Assembly: GCA_033807775.1 (NCBI GenBank)
Contig: CM066325.1
Location: forward strand, 22,005,301-22,069,300
DNA length: 64,000 nucleotides
Source of the DNA: Saussurea involucrata
Taxonomy: Eukaryota; Streptophyta; Magnoliopsida; Asterales; Asteraceae
Reading direction: 5' to 3'
Shown here: positions 43,671-54,258 of the stretch, in pieces
Layout of the letters: each line of letters starts with the position of its first letter
How positions within the stretch are numbered: position 1 is the first letter of the stretch
Translations under genes and position numbers: made by a program
The notes under the pieces: model-generated
The model's database searches: none
Seen by the model: the letters and a program-made list of their open reading frames with translations, nothing else
What the model was told of the DNA's origin: nothing

Positions 43671-43697
43671 AACAAATTTCGAGGACGAAATTTTATT

Positions 43698-43710
43698 AAG
43701 GGGGGAAGTT
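43698..43710 (+). other. polypurine tract
   Basis: AAGGGGGGAAGTT immediately before the 3' LTR. Confidence 0.85.
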
Positions 43711-44541
43711 TGTAATAACCAAGAAAAAAAATTATGATAGTAATTCACAAGGACTTGTTGTGTAGAGGCAAAAACTAAAAGGTTTAGACTTGGAAAGTTT
43801 CATGGTCATTCATTATCATGCAAACGAATAGGTGGAAACCCCTTCTCATTAAAACCATGACCCTTTATAGCTTCCTAGCCGAGAAACCGTGGATAGCATG
43901 TGTATATATAGGGCATGATACCTGCAAGTGTAAGGCAAAAAGCGATCAAGAGAGGGAGTGCGCATAAGAAGGAAAAGACGGTGACGGTTCGGTGAATCGC
44001 AACGGTTTCGGTGCTTCCCGGTAAGTGTTTTCTTTACTCGATCGGTGTGTTCATTTCATATATATATCTCAGACCCGAACGATATGTTTGGGGTCTCGAT
44101 AGAGTGGTCTTGACCACCTATCGTGGTCGGTATTCCAACCGGTACCACCGATGTCGGCGATGTGTGTTCTCGGTAAGCTTTTGTTCAAGCCTTGAGAAAT
44201 TCAACGAAATATTTTGGTTCGTCAAGCTACTGTAAGAAAAATGGTACCTACTGGAGTTGAGTGTGTTAGTTAATTCATCCGGAGAAAGAAAAAAAAAAAC
44301 GAAGCTTTTCAGAGTATTGATTGTAAGGTTTGCAAAGATGCAATACATATAAATATATATATATATATGTATATATGTATATATATATAGCATGGGAAAG
44401 ATAACCATTGAAATACAGTAACTCTTGATAAAGTCTTAAGACATTCATAGGTTATATATGTCATGTAGTTGGTGTTTTGAGGAAATGGTGCCATGGTGGG
44501 TTACATATATGTAACCCTACTGCTTCCACGATTCTATGCAA

Positions 44542-44580
<39 letters not shown>

Positions 44581-44795
44581 ACATGTAATGACATTTGAAA
44601 ATGTCGTGAGTTGCACCAATGGTTTATATATAATTATAAATGTAAAATTTAAGTCAAAGTAGAAGATGCAATTGGTATATAGGTTTGTGCAAGGGAACTG
44701 TTAAATGTATATATGTAAATGAAGGCATGCATTAAGGATAATTGGATGGATATGTATATGAATATATTTGGACAGGAGAAGATATATGCTGTTAG

Positions 44796-44870
<75 letters not shown>

Positions 44871-45698
44871 CCTTAGGTTCAATAGAGAAGTCCAAATATT
44901 TAGAGAAATAGAGAAGTGATCTTGGCCATTTATTCGGTCAAGATCGGTTATAATTGGTCAAAAGTTGCGGCTTTGACTGGTCAAAAGTTGCGGCTGTTCC
45001 AAAAATAGAAGGGCAATTTCGTAACTTTTACAAAAAACACTGGCTGAGTTCATATATGAATCTGTGTGATTCACATATGAACTATACGTTCATATATGAA
45101 CCTTTGTAATTCACATATGAACTCTTTATAACTAATTCATATATGAATCTTGTGATTCATATATGAACCTTTGTGTTTCATATATAAAACTAATTAACTG
45201 TAGGTTCATATATGAATCAGTTGAACCAATTAATTGATTCATATATGAATCTTTGTGTTCATATATGAACCTTTGTGATTCATATATGAATTTTTTTAAC
45301 TAATTCATATATGAACATTTGTGTTCATATATGAATCTTTGTGATTCATATATGAAGTTTTTTAACTACTTCTCATATGAACAAATTAACTGATTCATAT
45401 ATGAATCACAAAGATTCATATATGAATCACAAAGGTTCATATATGAATCAGTTAAAAATAGTTTATATGTGAATTACAAAGGTTCATATATGAATGTATA
45501 GTTCATATGTGAATCACACAGATTCATATATGAACTTAGCCCGTGTATTTTTTACGAAACTACCCCTCTATCTTGTGCAGACCACGCGAGTAATTATCCG
45601 CTACTTCTCGGTCAAAGCCGCCGATCTTGACCGAATAAATGGCTAAGATCACTTCTCTATTTCTCTAAATATTTGGACTTCTCTATTGAACTCTTCCC

Positions 45699-45737
<39 letters not shown>

Positions 45738-46553
45738 ATGCAAGTATATGTGGATGTAAAAGTTCAAATCACGTTGAAACTTAGGATGTTGGCCATGGAT
45801 CGTTAAAAGAATAGATCGCGTCAAAGAGAGCACTCGATTGTTTATTGGGATGACGAATTTTATTAGAATTAAAGTTTATAGCCTTGGATTTGTAGGGGAG
45901 GCGCTAACCACTTCAAAGACCGGTTTGGACTACGACAAGTACTGTGAGTTAACGTGATTTTTAAACGGTTGCATACTTTTATAAAACTGCTTAATGTTCT
46001 CAAGAACTTGATATGTCGTTTATGCAAAAATCATGACATGATTTATATTTGATATTTTGTGGTTATGGGGGTGTACTATGGTAAGACAAACATGCTGTGT
46101 GAGCTTTTTTAAAGCCGTAAGCGTGGACATGCTGTGTGAGTCCTCCAGGCAAAGTTGTGTGAGTTAGACACCTCCCATAATGTTGTTAGCTTGTGATATT
46201 TTACCACATGCATGTTAAATTATGATGCTTTGTGAAAATCGTTATTGATATTATTTTCATGCATAAAACCGTGAATTCACTGGGCCCTAGGCTCACCCAA
46301 CTCCTTTTCAAAATAACTATGCAACCAGGTCGTCACTCACTCGGGAGTAGTAGCAAGGGGAAGGAGAAAATCTAGAACCGGGTCGGCGTTGGAATAAATG
46401 CATGATGAAGAATGCTTCAAGACTTAGTCAAGTTTTACCTTGTTATTTAGTAGCTGAAAACATTCCGTTGCGTTGAACAATTAGAATTATGGTTTATTTA
46501 TATATGGATGTTTTATATATATGTTTTAAGGAAAAAAAATTTGGGACGTTACA
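43711..46553 (+). repeat. 3' LTR of the chromovirus, enlarged by a MITE
   Basis: Identical in layout to the 5' LTR except that a TA stretch is expanded and split by the 44870-45698 MITE, making it 2843 bp. Confidence 0.93.
44870..45698. mobile_element. foldback MITE in a (TA)n tract, built of TTCATATATGAA repeats
   Basis: Nearly the whole element is one inverted repeat: both ends read GTTCAATAGAGAAGTCC, then AAATATTTAGAGAAATAG and TTATTCGGTCAAGATCGG. The middle (45050-45530) is an array of the 12-base palindrome TTCATATATGAA joined by short CTTTGTGA-type linkers. The 5' LTR of the same chromovirus has only (TA)n(TG)n at this point. Confidence 0.9.
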
Positions 46554-46558
46554 ACCGC

Positions 46559-46986
46559 CACTTTGGTAGTTTGGTATTTAAAGTTTTAAAGTTTTAGTTG
46601 GTTATTTTTAGTTGGTTAATTTATATATAATTATATATTGTAGACTACTAGACTTGTAGTTTGGTATTTAAAGTTTTAAACTTTGGTAGTTTGGTTAATT
46701 TTAGTAGTTGGTTAATTTATATATCTTGCCGAAAAACCGAAAAGTGTCAGGAATATTGGGCTAAAAAAAGGGTCAGAAGTCGGGAATATTGGGCTAAAAA
46801 ATGGGCCAGAAGTCAGGCCCAACCCGCGGGACCCGACCGACCCGAACCGTTCCCCGATATACCCGATATCCGATATCCAAAGGGTATATCGGACGGATTT
46901 CGGGTGCACTACACACACCCCGATCCCCGATCGGGTTTCGGGTTTCGGGCCCCGATCCGCCCGACCCGTCCGATTGCACAACCCTA
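46559..46986. mobile_element. hAT element right end
   Basis: Ends CCGATTGCACAACCCTA after G/C-rich CCCGATATCCGATATCC repeats, like the hAT at 59339. The left end was not found; it may have been lost or lie left of the chromovirus. 46987-47590 shows nothing recognisable. Confidence 0.6.
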
Positions 46987-48725
46987 TTTGAATGTGTTGC
47001 AGCTATCATAAAAAGATTTCAAACAAACACATAACTCTGGTGATTGGTGACAGGCATATTCCAAACCTACCTATCTCATTATTGACCTAGTTTGTGTATA
47101 AAAAAAAGTCAGCATTTTACAAATGAAACAACATTGTATAAATATTTCATTATTTGCATCTTCATAGATGTTACATATAAAGTGGTTTTTAAGTTTGTAT
47201 GTGTTGTTAAGTTTATATGATAATATAAATTTTCATATGCTCACGAGAAATGTTACACAAAAACATTGTCAATAAGTATGTAAATTTAGGGGGCCACACA
47301 TAATGTATGTTTCTATTTAGCACAAACCCAAATTACGTCATGATTGATTTTTAAATAAGTATTCTTGTGAAATAATCTATAGTTTGTGTTAAAAGTGTAA
47401 TTATGATAATTACAGGATGTTTATTATGTTTATGATAATTATATATATTTACAGATAAATACAAAAACTTATTTGAATTGTAGTCTATCTACAATTCAGG
47501 AAATCCATATAAATAACGAGATGAACTTAGATCCAAATAGGTAATCAATCTTAAATCTAGTAGCCATTAGAGAAAATAGAAAGAAACCTTTTATTTCTTT
47601 TCTATAAACACGTTCTAGATTAGAGTTTTGGACGAGCACCTAGTAGAGGCTATAGCCTGTTTGTGTGTGGATTTACAATAGAGGAAACCTAATTTTGTTT
47701 TTAAGTGCTCCGTCAGAACTAATTAACCTTCCTTAAATATAAAAGGTATCACTCTAAACACCATATATTTGTTTACATTTTTGTTTTAAATGTTATTAGA
47801 TCCGACTTAGGGTTTCTTTCCGAAAAACTTTCCAAAATTATGTAACCTCTGTTGTGTTTCAAAAGGTTACAAAATATTTTAAAACCCTACAGTTTCCGTC
47901 TCCAGCTCTAAAAGACGTTAGGGAATCCCATTAAGTGGTGTCACGTACCACTCATGTGAGAGGTGCATCTTTTTTTTATTATCAAAAGTAGTGGTTTACA
48001 AGTTCTTAGAAACATATGTACAAGTTACTAAAGTATTTTAAAAGAAAACATATCTAAAAGCATTTAGAACACTTTAAAAGAACTTAAAAATCTAAAATCC
48101 TAAATCAACCGCTCTTCCCCTTAATTGGCACCTCTCCTCCTTCGGTGCCCATCCTTTTATGTGATGTAGTGGTTTCCTTGATGCACAATATCTATTCCTT
48201 TTTCTGACTTTTACTCGGTTAAAATTAATTGGGTTCTGAAGACTTATGCAAATTGGAGGAAACTTTTTCTGGGTTTTTTAGATCTTCTCTTTGATTTATT
48301 TCCTAAATCGTCATCCCATGTTCTATCTTCTTTACGACATTTAGTTAATATGAGTATTTAAGTAAGAGGTTGACTATTGGCAACATCGATCGGCCTCACA
48401 CGGACCCGCCCCTGGCACCATATGCGAAGAGGCATTTCATATCTACTCAACGGTTGAGGCTAGCGGAGGGGTTCAAACTCGTCTCCCACAAGATTCGAAC
48501 TAGAACTTGTTATATATTTGAGTAAATTTACTACATCTCTTTATCAACCGAACAACTCGTCTGAGGCAATTAAGATAAGTATTGATTCCTCTGTATTTTT
48601 AATTAACTCGTTTATTTCAACACCTTTAATCTTTATATATATATAAAAACAACAACCAAGAAGAGTTGAGGTGGCACCATGAGAATTAAGTATTCTCAAA
48701 TGGTGGATGTAGTTAAATTTTGAGT

Positions 48726-48850
48726 ACCCCACATTGATAAGAAAAGTGTTATAACAATAGAAGAGTTGGGTATATAAAGGATGAGAAGAAGTCTTTGAAA
48801 ACTAAGAGGGTCATGTGGCTAAGCATTTCATTTTTAACCCCCCAAATTTT
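48726..48850 (+). ncRNA. U2 snRNA-like unit 1 (promoter and decayed 5' end)
   Basis: USE-like ACCCCACATTG (48726-48736), 34-bp gap, TATATAAA (48771), then TGGCTAAG at 48816, about where U2 nucleotides 19-26 would fall. A similar but more worn unit follows, with TATATAAA at 48942 and TTTGGCTA at 48984. Confidence 0.45.
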
Positions 48851-49194
48851 AATAAAAAACAATTATTTTAGTCTCCATGTTGAACTTTCAATATATCAAT
48901 ATAGATTAATAAGAAAAATGATATATCAATAAAAGAGTCGGTATATAAAGGCTGAGAAGAAACCTTTGAAAACTAAAAGGTCGTTTGGCTACACGTCATT
49001 TTTAACCCAATTTTTTAATAAAAGATATTATTTTTAGTTTATATGTTGAAACATCAATATGTCAATATATCTCATTAACATATCAATCAATCAATTAGTA
49101 TATCTTTATATAAATAATAACAACAACCATAGAGAATGAGGTAACAACTCCGAGGTTTTAGAAGATAGAAATCATATTTTTTTCTCATGTTTGC

Positions 49195-49247
49195 ATCCCA
49201 CATTGGATGAAAGAGTAATATAGGCATGAAGGATGTGGATATATAAA
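49195..49247 (+). promoter_or_regulatory. snRNA-type promoter without recognisable body
   Basis: USE-like ATCCCACATTG (49195-49205) and TATATAAA (49240-49247), 34 bp apart. The U2-like body expected near 49285 is replaced by the next unit's USE. Confidence 0.5.
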
Positions 49248-49284
49248 AAAAAGGGTTAACTCTTTGTTTTTGAATATTGTTTGC

Positions 49285-49425
49285 ATCCCACATCGGATAA
49301 TGGAATGAAACTGGCAAGAGCGAGACAAGTACAAAACAATTGGCTAACATGGAAGTTGGAACAAACATATATTTTCTCTAATCTCCACGTTTTGGTCAAA
49401 ATCAAGTATAATATATGTTTTTCAT
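49285..49425 (+). ncRNA. U2 snRNA-like unit with exact USE
   Basis: ATCCCACATCG (49285-49295) matches the plant snRNA upstream element RTCCCACATCG exactly. TACAAAAC lies 34 bp on, at the TATA position. From 49382 TCTCCACGTTTTGGTC and AAAATCAAGTATAATAT follow the U2 5' sequence with scattered changes. Confidence 0.6.
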
Positions 49426-49446
49426 AGTTTTACATATATATTCCGG

Positions 49447-49490
49447 TTCTCGGCCTTTTGATTAATATCAAGTATAATATTTAATCTTTT
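49447..49490 (+). ncRNA. U2 snRNA-like 5' end
   Basis: TTCTCGGCCTTTTG (49447-49460) is identical to the conserved U2 5' region, followed by ATTAATATCAAGTATAATAT, a worn version of the branch-site-recognition region. The 3' half of U2 is missing. Confidence 0.65.
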
Positions 49491-49573
49491 ATGTTTCTCA
49501 AATCATTGTTTACATCCTAAAATGGGATGTGGATACAAAAAGAAAAATGCCAGTTTTTTTCTTGATTGTTTGC

Positions 49574-49684
49574 ATCTCATATCAAATGATGGAATGAACG
49601 TGGCAAAAGGAGGTGGATACAAAAAGATATGGCTAACAATAGAAGAAACACATCTTTCCTGAATCTCGATCTTTTGGTTAAGAT
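49574..49684 (+). ncRNA. U2 snRNA-like unit split by the copia insertion
   Basis: Degenerate USE ATCTCATATCA (49574), 33-bp gap, TACAAAAA (49618), then TCTCGATCTTTTGGTTAAGAT ending 49684. The match resumes right after the copia element at 54483 (CAAGTATAATATATG, TTTAATATCCAATAT), so the copia split a U2-like sequence between GAT and CAAG. Confidence 0.6.
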
Positions 49685-49908
49685 TGATAACTTTGATAGA
49701 TGAAGAAGAAATGCAAAAAGTGCTTAGGGTTTTACTAGAATGCTGTGTTCTTACAAGATGCAAGAGGAAGAAGATAGAATACTGAATACACAAGTATAAA
49801 CCTAAAACCTAATGTAAGCTAAACAAGGTAAAGTAAACTTAACTATACAAAAGGCTGGCCCACAAGCCCAAAACTAAACAAAGGCCCAAATATCTATATT
49901 ATCTAACA
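49685..49908 (-). repeat. 3' LTR of the copia element
   Basis: 224 bp, plus strand TGATAACTTTGATAG...ATTATCTAACA. Next to it the minus-strand polypurine tract TTTGAGGGGGGATG (49909-49922). Confidence 0.95.
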
Positions 49909-49921
49909 TCCCCCCTCAAAC

Positions 49922-51637
49922 TCATGATGCGGGAGCAAGAAGCATCGAGAGTTTGCTAACAAGGAAGCGGAAGCGAGAGATCGGGTGAGACTTCGTAAAG
50001 AAGTCTGCAAGTTGTAGAGTTGAGCTTACAAACGGTAAGGAAAGAGAGCCACGTTTGAGATGTTGGCGTGTGAAGTGGCAATCAACCTCTATATGCTTGG
50101 TGCGTTCATGAAAAACCGAGTTGTGAGCAATCTGAATGGCACTACGATTGTCACAATACATAGGAGTGGGATGGTGAAGAAAAACACCCATATCAGCAAG
50201 TAACCAACGTAACCAAATGATCTCCTTGGAAGTAGATGCCATAGCCCGATATTCAGCTTCAGTGGAAGAAAGAGAAACCACAGACTGTTTCTTACTTTTC
50301 CACGAGATAAGCGAGTCTCCCAAGAAGACACAAAAACCTGTAACCGATCGTCTGTCTGTAGGATTGCGTGCATAAGAAGCATCAGAGTATGCCCGCAGTT
50401 CCAGAGAAGATGTGGAAGATAGCAAGAGACTTCTGAACATGGTACATCGAAGATAACGTAGAATACGCACAACAGCTGTCCAATGAGTACAAGTCGGAGC
50501 TGCAACAAACTGGCTGACAATGTGAACCGCATATGCAATATCTGGTCGAGTAACCGTGAGATAAACCAGGCTGCCAACTATAGTACGATACAAGGTAGGG
50601 TCTTTGAGGGGAGAACCATCAGTTGGTGAATACTCGACATTCAATTCAGAGGGAGAGTCCACAACACGAGTGTCAGTGAGGCGAGCTCGATCAATAATTT
50701 CAGCAGTATATTTAGATTGAGAAAGCAGATAACCTCTGGGAGAAGAAGCAACCTCAATACCCAAGAAATATCTAAGAGGTCCCAAATCTTTCATCTCAAA
50801 CTGTGCAGCTAACTCTGACTTTAAGGTATGAATTCCTTGAAGATCATCACCAGTGATAATCATGTCATCAACATATAACGAAAGCAATATACGACCTGCA
50901 GAAGTATGTTTGACAAAGAGAGCAGAATCATGTTCACTAGCAGAGAATCCAAGAGACAGAATAACATCAGAGAACTTTTCAAACCAAGCTCGTGGGGCCT
51001 GTTTAAGACCATATAGAGCTTTTCTAAGCTTGCAAACTTCACCCTTTTTATGAAGAACACCGGGAGGAGTAGCCATGTATACTTCCTCATTCAAGTCACC
51101 ATTCAAAAAGGCATTTCGAACATCCATTTGTGAAATATTCCATTTGCGAACAGCAGCAACGGCAATAAGAGTGCGAATTGTAGTCATTTTGGCAACCGGG
51201 GCAAAAGTCTCCTCAAAGTCCAAACCATATTCCTGAGTAAAGCCCTTAGCTACAAGCCTGGCTTTGTAACGTTCAACAGATCCATCAGATTTTGTCTTGA
51301 TTTTATATACCCATCGGGAACCAATGGCACGTTTACCTTCCGGAAGAGGAACCAAATCCCAAGTATGGGTCTTTTGCAAAGCCTCAAGTTCCTCACTCAT
51401 GGCATGCTGCCAAAGAGGGTTAGTAACTGCTTCTTTATACGATGAGGGTTCAGAAAAAGAGTGTATAGAAGCTAAGAAGGAAGTAAAAGAGGGAGAGTAG
51501 GTAGAGTAAGCAAATTCTGGTAGACGAGTAGACTTACGAGTACGTTGAGATTGTCGAGGTGGATCCACATTCTCAGGTGCATCTTGAGTGACAGTAGGAG
51601 GGGGCAGCAATGTCAGGCATTGAAGTACCCGTAGCAT
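49922..51637 (-). CDS. copia reverse transcriptase and RNase H
   Basis: 571 codons open, though the first ~15 are probably not native: the frame joins the 51573-53786 ORF through a one-base change in a C-run near 51600. RT starts about residue 85 (WDLVPLPEGKRAIGSRWVYK), with FTQEYGLDFEETFAPVAKM, MDVRNAFLNGDLNEEVYM and the catalytic YVDDMIITG (about 255). The linker and RNase H follow (EMKDLGPLRYFLGIEV, AYSDASYARNPTDRRSVTGF, SLSSTEAEYRAM, KHIEVDCHFTRQ). It ends 14 bases from the 3' LTR, a full-length C-terminus. The enzyme would convert element RNA to DNA in virus-like particles. Confidence 0.9.
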   Translation of the reverse strand: MLRVLQCLTLLPPPTVTQDAPENVDPPRQSQRTRKSTRLPEFAYSTYSPSFTSFLASIHSFSEPSSYKEAVTNPLWQHAMSEELEALQKTHTWDLVPLPEGKRAIGSRWVYKIKTKSDGSVERYKARLVAKGFTQEYGLDFEETFAPVAKMTTIRTLIAVAAVRKWNISQMDVRNAFLNGDLNEEVYMATPPGVLHKKGEVCKLRKALYGLKQAPRAWFEKFSDVILSLGFSASEHDSALFVKHTSAGRILLSLYVDDMIITGDDLQGIHTLKSELAAQFEMKDLGPLRYFLGIEVASSPRGYLLSQSKYTAEIIDRARLTDTRVVDSPSELNVEYSPTDGSPLKDPTLYRTIVGSLVYLTVTRPDIAYAVHIVSQFVAAPTCTHWTAVVRILRYLRCTMFRSLLLSSTSSLELRAYSDASYARNPTDRRSVTGFCVFLGDSLISWKSKKQSVVSLSSTEAEYRAMASTSKEIIWLRWLLADMGVFLHHPTPMYCDNRSAIQIAHNSVFHERTKHIEVDCHFTRQHLKRGSLSLPFVSSTLQLADFFTKSHPISRFRFLVSKLSMLLAPAS

Positions 51638-53786
51638 GTTCGTCTGTTGGAAGAGTATCTGAAGTCTGAGTAGAGTTTACTTGCTCAACGAACGGATCAA
51701 GATTAATGACATCTGACTTTGTCAAGTAGTGTTCAGTTTTAGGAATGGAATAGAAAGGAATATGCTCAAGAAACACAACATGCCTAGAAACATATAATTT
51801 TTGAGAGGTAGGGTCAAAGCAACGATAACCTTTTTGTCCTTCACCATAACCAAGAAAGACACAGACAGCAGATTTAGAAGATAATTTGTCACGTTCTACA
51901 TGTGGACGAAGTACAAAGCAAGTGCAACCAAAGACACGTAGAGAGGAATAATCAGGGCAACGACCATAAAGTTTCTGAAAGGGAGAGATACCTGAGGTGA
52001 TTGAGGATGGAATTTTGTTGATCAGATTGACAGCAGTAAGAACGGCTTCACCCCAGAATTGGTTAGGAACCGAAGAAGACAACAAGAGCGAGCGAGCAGT
52101 TTCAAGTATATGTCTATGTTTTCTTTCAGCAACACCATTCTGCTCGGGAGTATCTGTACAGGATGTCTGGTAACTAGTTCCATCTAAAGCAAGCAATTCA
52201 CAGAATTTATTGGAAGTATATTCTCCTCCCAAATCACACCGAAAACATTTAATCACAGAATCATGTTGGGTTTTAACATATGCACGAAAACGACAATAAA
52301 CATCAAAGAATTCTGAACGATGTTTCATGAGAAAAACCCAACAAAAACGAGTACAATCATCAATGAAAGAAACATAATATCGAGACCCTCCTTTTGTAGG
52401 AAAAGGAGATGGTCCCCACACATCAGAATGAATCAAATCAAAAGGTGCAACAGACAGAGATTTGCTTAATTTAAAAGGCAAAGCTGAAAATTTTGCAAGT
52501 TTACAACCACTACAAGTAGAAATATCATGAGTTTGCAAATTTCCCAAAATTCCAGAAGAGGCCAAGTATTTTAAACGAGAAGCAGAAACATGTCCAAGGC
52601 GTGAATGCCACAAATAGAAAGTAGACGACTTAGACGACAAACGAAAAGAAGATAGATCTGCGGTATGAGCAACTCCTACTGGTAACCACAACTCATCCAA
52701 CACATATAAGCCCCCACGCCTACGGCCGGTCCCAATCAGCTTCTGAGTACGTGGATCCGGCACACAACAAGAGTCAAGAGAAAAGAATACTTTATAACCA
52801 GAATCAAATAATTGACCAACAGACACAAGATTCAATGAGAGTTTTGGAATATGATAAACATTAGGAAGAGAGAATTTTGGACCCATAATAGGACCAATGC
52901 CTGCTAATGGCATAGGAGTACCATCAGCAGTAGTGACAGGCAAGGATGGCATAGGTTTTACAGAAGCAAATAATTTAGCATTAGGAGACATATGAAAAGA
53001 AGCACCAGAATCTAAAATCCATGAAGTTGGATTAATACCTGATTCGTTATCAATGGACTGACCTATGGGAGAAGAGACGGACATGGCATGAGACTTAACA
53101 TCAAGAAGCTTCTGGAGTTGTTCAGTTATGGATGCAAGAGTAGGATTAGTAGTTGACCGAGATGGAGGAACGGCGGCAGCAGTGCTAACTTGAGGAGAGA
53201 AGCGATGTGGTTGTCGCGGATGACCGGACTGCATAGAAGAATTTCGACCCATAAGCTCTGGACATTGAGACTTCCAATGTCCCTTTTTCTTACAGAAGTT
53301 GCATTCATCAAATCCGACTCTTGGACGACTCTTATTCTGATTTTGAGCAGGATACCTATAAGGAGGAACAGCCATGACAGAAGGACTTGGTATATGAAGA
53401 ATACCCTTTCCAGTTTGTGTTTTCAGACGAGTTTCATCAGCTAACAACTCACTTACAACTGAATCAACTGAGGGAAGTAGGGTGCGATGCAATATGTTAC
53501 TACGAAGTCCCTCAAAGTCGCTTCTTAGAGCCATAAGAAACTGCACCAATCTCTGTTCTTCCCTACGGGCAATGTAGGGTTCAAATGCACGTAAAGCAGC
53601 AGGTTCAGTAAGAGCTAACTGATCCCATAAATCTGTCATTGTTGAGTAGAAATCTTGAATACTCATATCTCTCTGTTCGAGTGCTCGGATATCAGCTTCT
53701 AACTGATATTGTTTTGCAAAATTAGACTGTGTATACAGTCTCTCAAGATGGTCCCAAACTTCCTTGCCTGTTTCATATTTGGTCAA
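51573..53786 (-). CDS. copia gag C-terminus, protease, integrase
   Basis: Continues in frame from the gag start at 54017; residue 1 as usually shown is a TTG codon, not a real start. Gag domain (VWDHLERLYTQSNFAKQYQL, TDLWDQLALTEP), CCHC knuckle (CNFCKKKGHWKSQC, ~165), protease (SWILDSGASFHMS, ~262), pre-integrase (YLWHSRLGHVSASRLKYL), integrase core (FDLIHSDVWGPSPFPTKGGS, CDLGGEYTSNKF, TPEQNGVAERKHRHILE). The D-D-E residues are in place. Its last ~10 codons are out of frame after the C-run change; pol continues at 49922-51637. Confidence 0.9.
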   Translation of the reverse strand: MTKYETGKEVWDHLERLYTQSNFAKQYQLEADIRALEQRDMSIQDFYSTMTDLWDQLALTEPAALRAFEPYIARREEQRLVQFLMALRSDFEGLRSNILHRTLLPSVDSVVSELLADETRLKTQTGKGILHIPSPSVMAVPPYRYPAQNQNKSRPRVGFDECNFCKKKGHWKSQCPELMGRNSSMQSGHPRQPHRFSPQVSTAAAVPPSRSTTNPTLASITEQLQKLLDVKSHAMSVSSPIGQSIDNESGINPTSWILDSGASFHMSPNAKLFASVKPMPSLPVTTADGTPMPLAGIGPIMGPKFSLPNVYHIPKLSLNLVSVGQLFDSGYKVFFSLDSCCVPDPRTQKLIGTGRRRGGLYVLDELWLPVGVAHTADLSSFRLSSKSSTFYLWHSRLGHVSASRLKYLASSGILGNLQTHDISTCSGCKLAKFSALPFKLSKSLSVAPFDLIHSDVWGPSPFPTKGGSRYYVSFIDDCTRFCWVFLMKHRSEFFDVYCRFRAYVKTQHDSVIKCFRCDLGGEYTSNKFCELLALDGTSYQTSCTDTPEQNGVAERKHRHILETARSLLLSSSVPNQFWGEAVLTAVNLINKIPSSITSGISPFQKLYGRCPDYSSLRVFGCTCFVLRPHVERDKLSSKSAVCVFLGYGEGQKGYRCFDPTSQKLYVSRHVVFLEHIPFYSIPKTEHYLTKSDVINLDPFVEQVNSTQTSDTLPTDEHATGTSMPDIAAPSYCHSRCT

Positions 53787-54017
53787 CTGAACACCAATTG
53801 AAGGTTCAACATAATTATTTATCCAAGTGATAATTTTTGAATTCTAAACTTCCCAAGATTCAATTTCTTTTGCTCATGTTGGTTTCACACTGGTACCAGA
53901 AATATAACCCCACAATTTCTTTCCCTTCAGAAAGTTTTTCAAGACATAACTCTAATAGGAGTAATTTTTCCCATCTAAACGAACACTAATGGCTTGGAGA
54001 GAATCGTTTCCAGCCAT
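53787..54017 (-). pseudogene. copia gag N-terminus with three stop codons
   Basis: ATG 54017 (MAGNDSLQAISVRLDGKNYS) is in frame with the downstream ORF but interrupted by TAG, TGA and TAG. At least two stand where gag proteins of this type have Trp (NYSY-stop, SWEV-stop), consistent with G-to-A changes of TGG. Without the N-terminus this copy should not make normal gag. Confidence 0.85.
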
Positions 54018-54246
54018 TGCAAGCGAGAAAAGTAAGCAAAAAATCGAAATAAACACAGAGATTAAAGATACCTATAGCAGAGACGATTTTCGAGCAGAAG
54101 ACAATGATTCTCGAATCAGAAGAAAACCGACCCAGAAGAAGGTCGAACCAGCAAAAGAACGCCAAAGGATACCATGATAACTTTGGATCCGCGCAAAGGA
54201 GTGCTTGAGATTAACAGTACTTGAGAGAAGAAACGAGATTAACCTT

Positions 54247-54258
54247 GCTCTGATACCA
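54247..54258 (-). other. primer-binding site (tRNA-iMet)
   Basis: Minus-strand TGGTATCAGAGC directly abutting the 5' LTR. Confidence 0.93.

Larger units (their letters stand above)
37178..46553 (+). mobile_element. complete Ty3/gypsy chromovirus, coding region decayed
   Basis: LTRs (TGTAATAACC...GGGACGTTACA) are flanked by perfect ACCGC duplications (37173-37177, 46554-46558). Primer site and polypurine tract are in place. LTRs differ at roughly 14 bases plus small indels over ~1950 bp by eye, apart from a MITE in the 3' LTR. Coding sequence is recognisable only from RNase H to the chromodomain. Confidence 0.93.

Noticed and set aside
44701..44919. Tyr-Ile repeat ORFs (also at 17.6, 37.8, 44.3 and 60.0 kb)
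   Set aside because: Translations of TA microsatellites.
51573..53786. Start codon at 53786 for copia gag
   Set aside because: The first codon there is TTG; the frame continues upstream to an ATG at 54017 through three stops.
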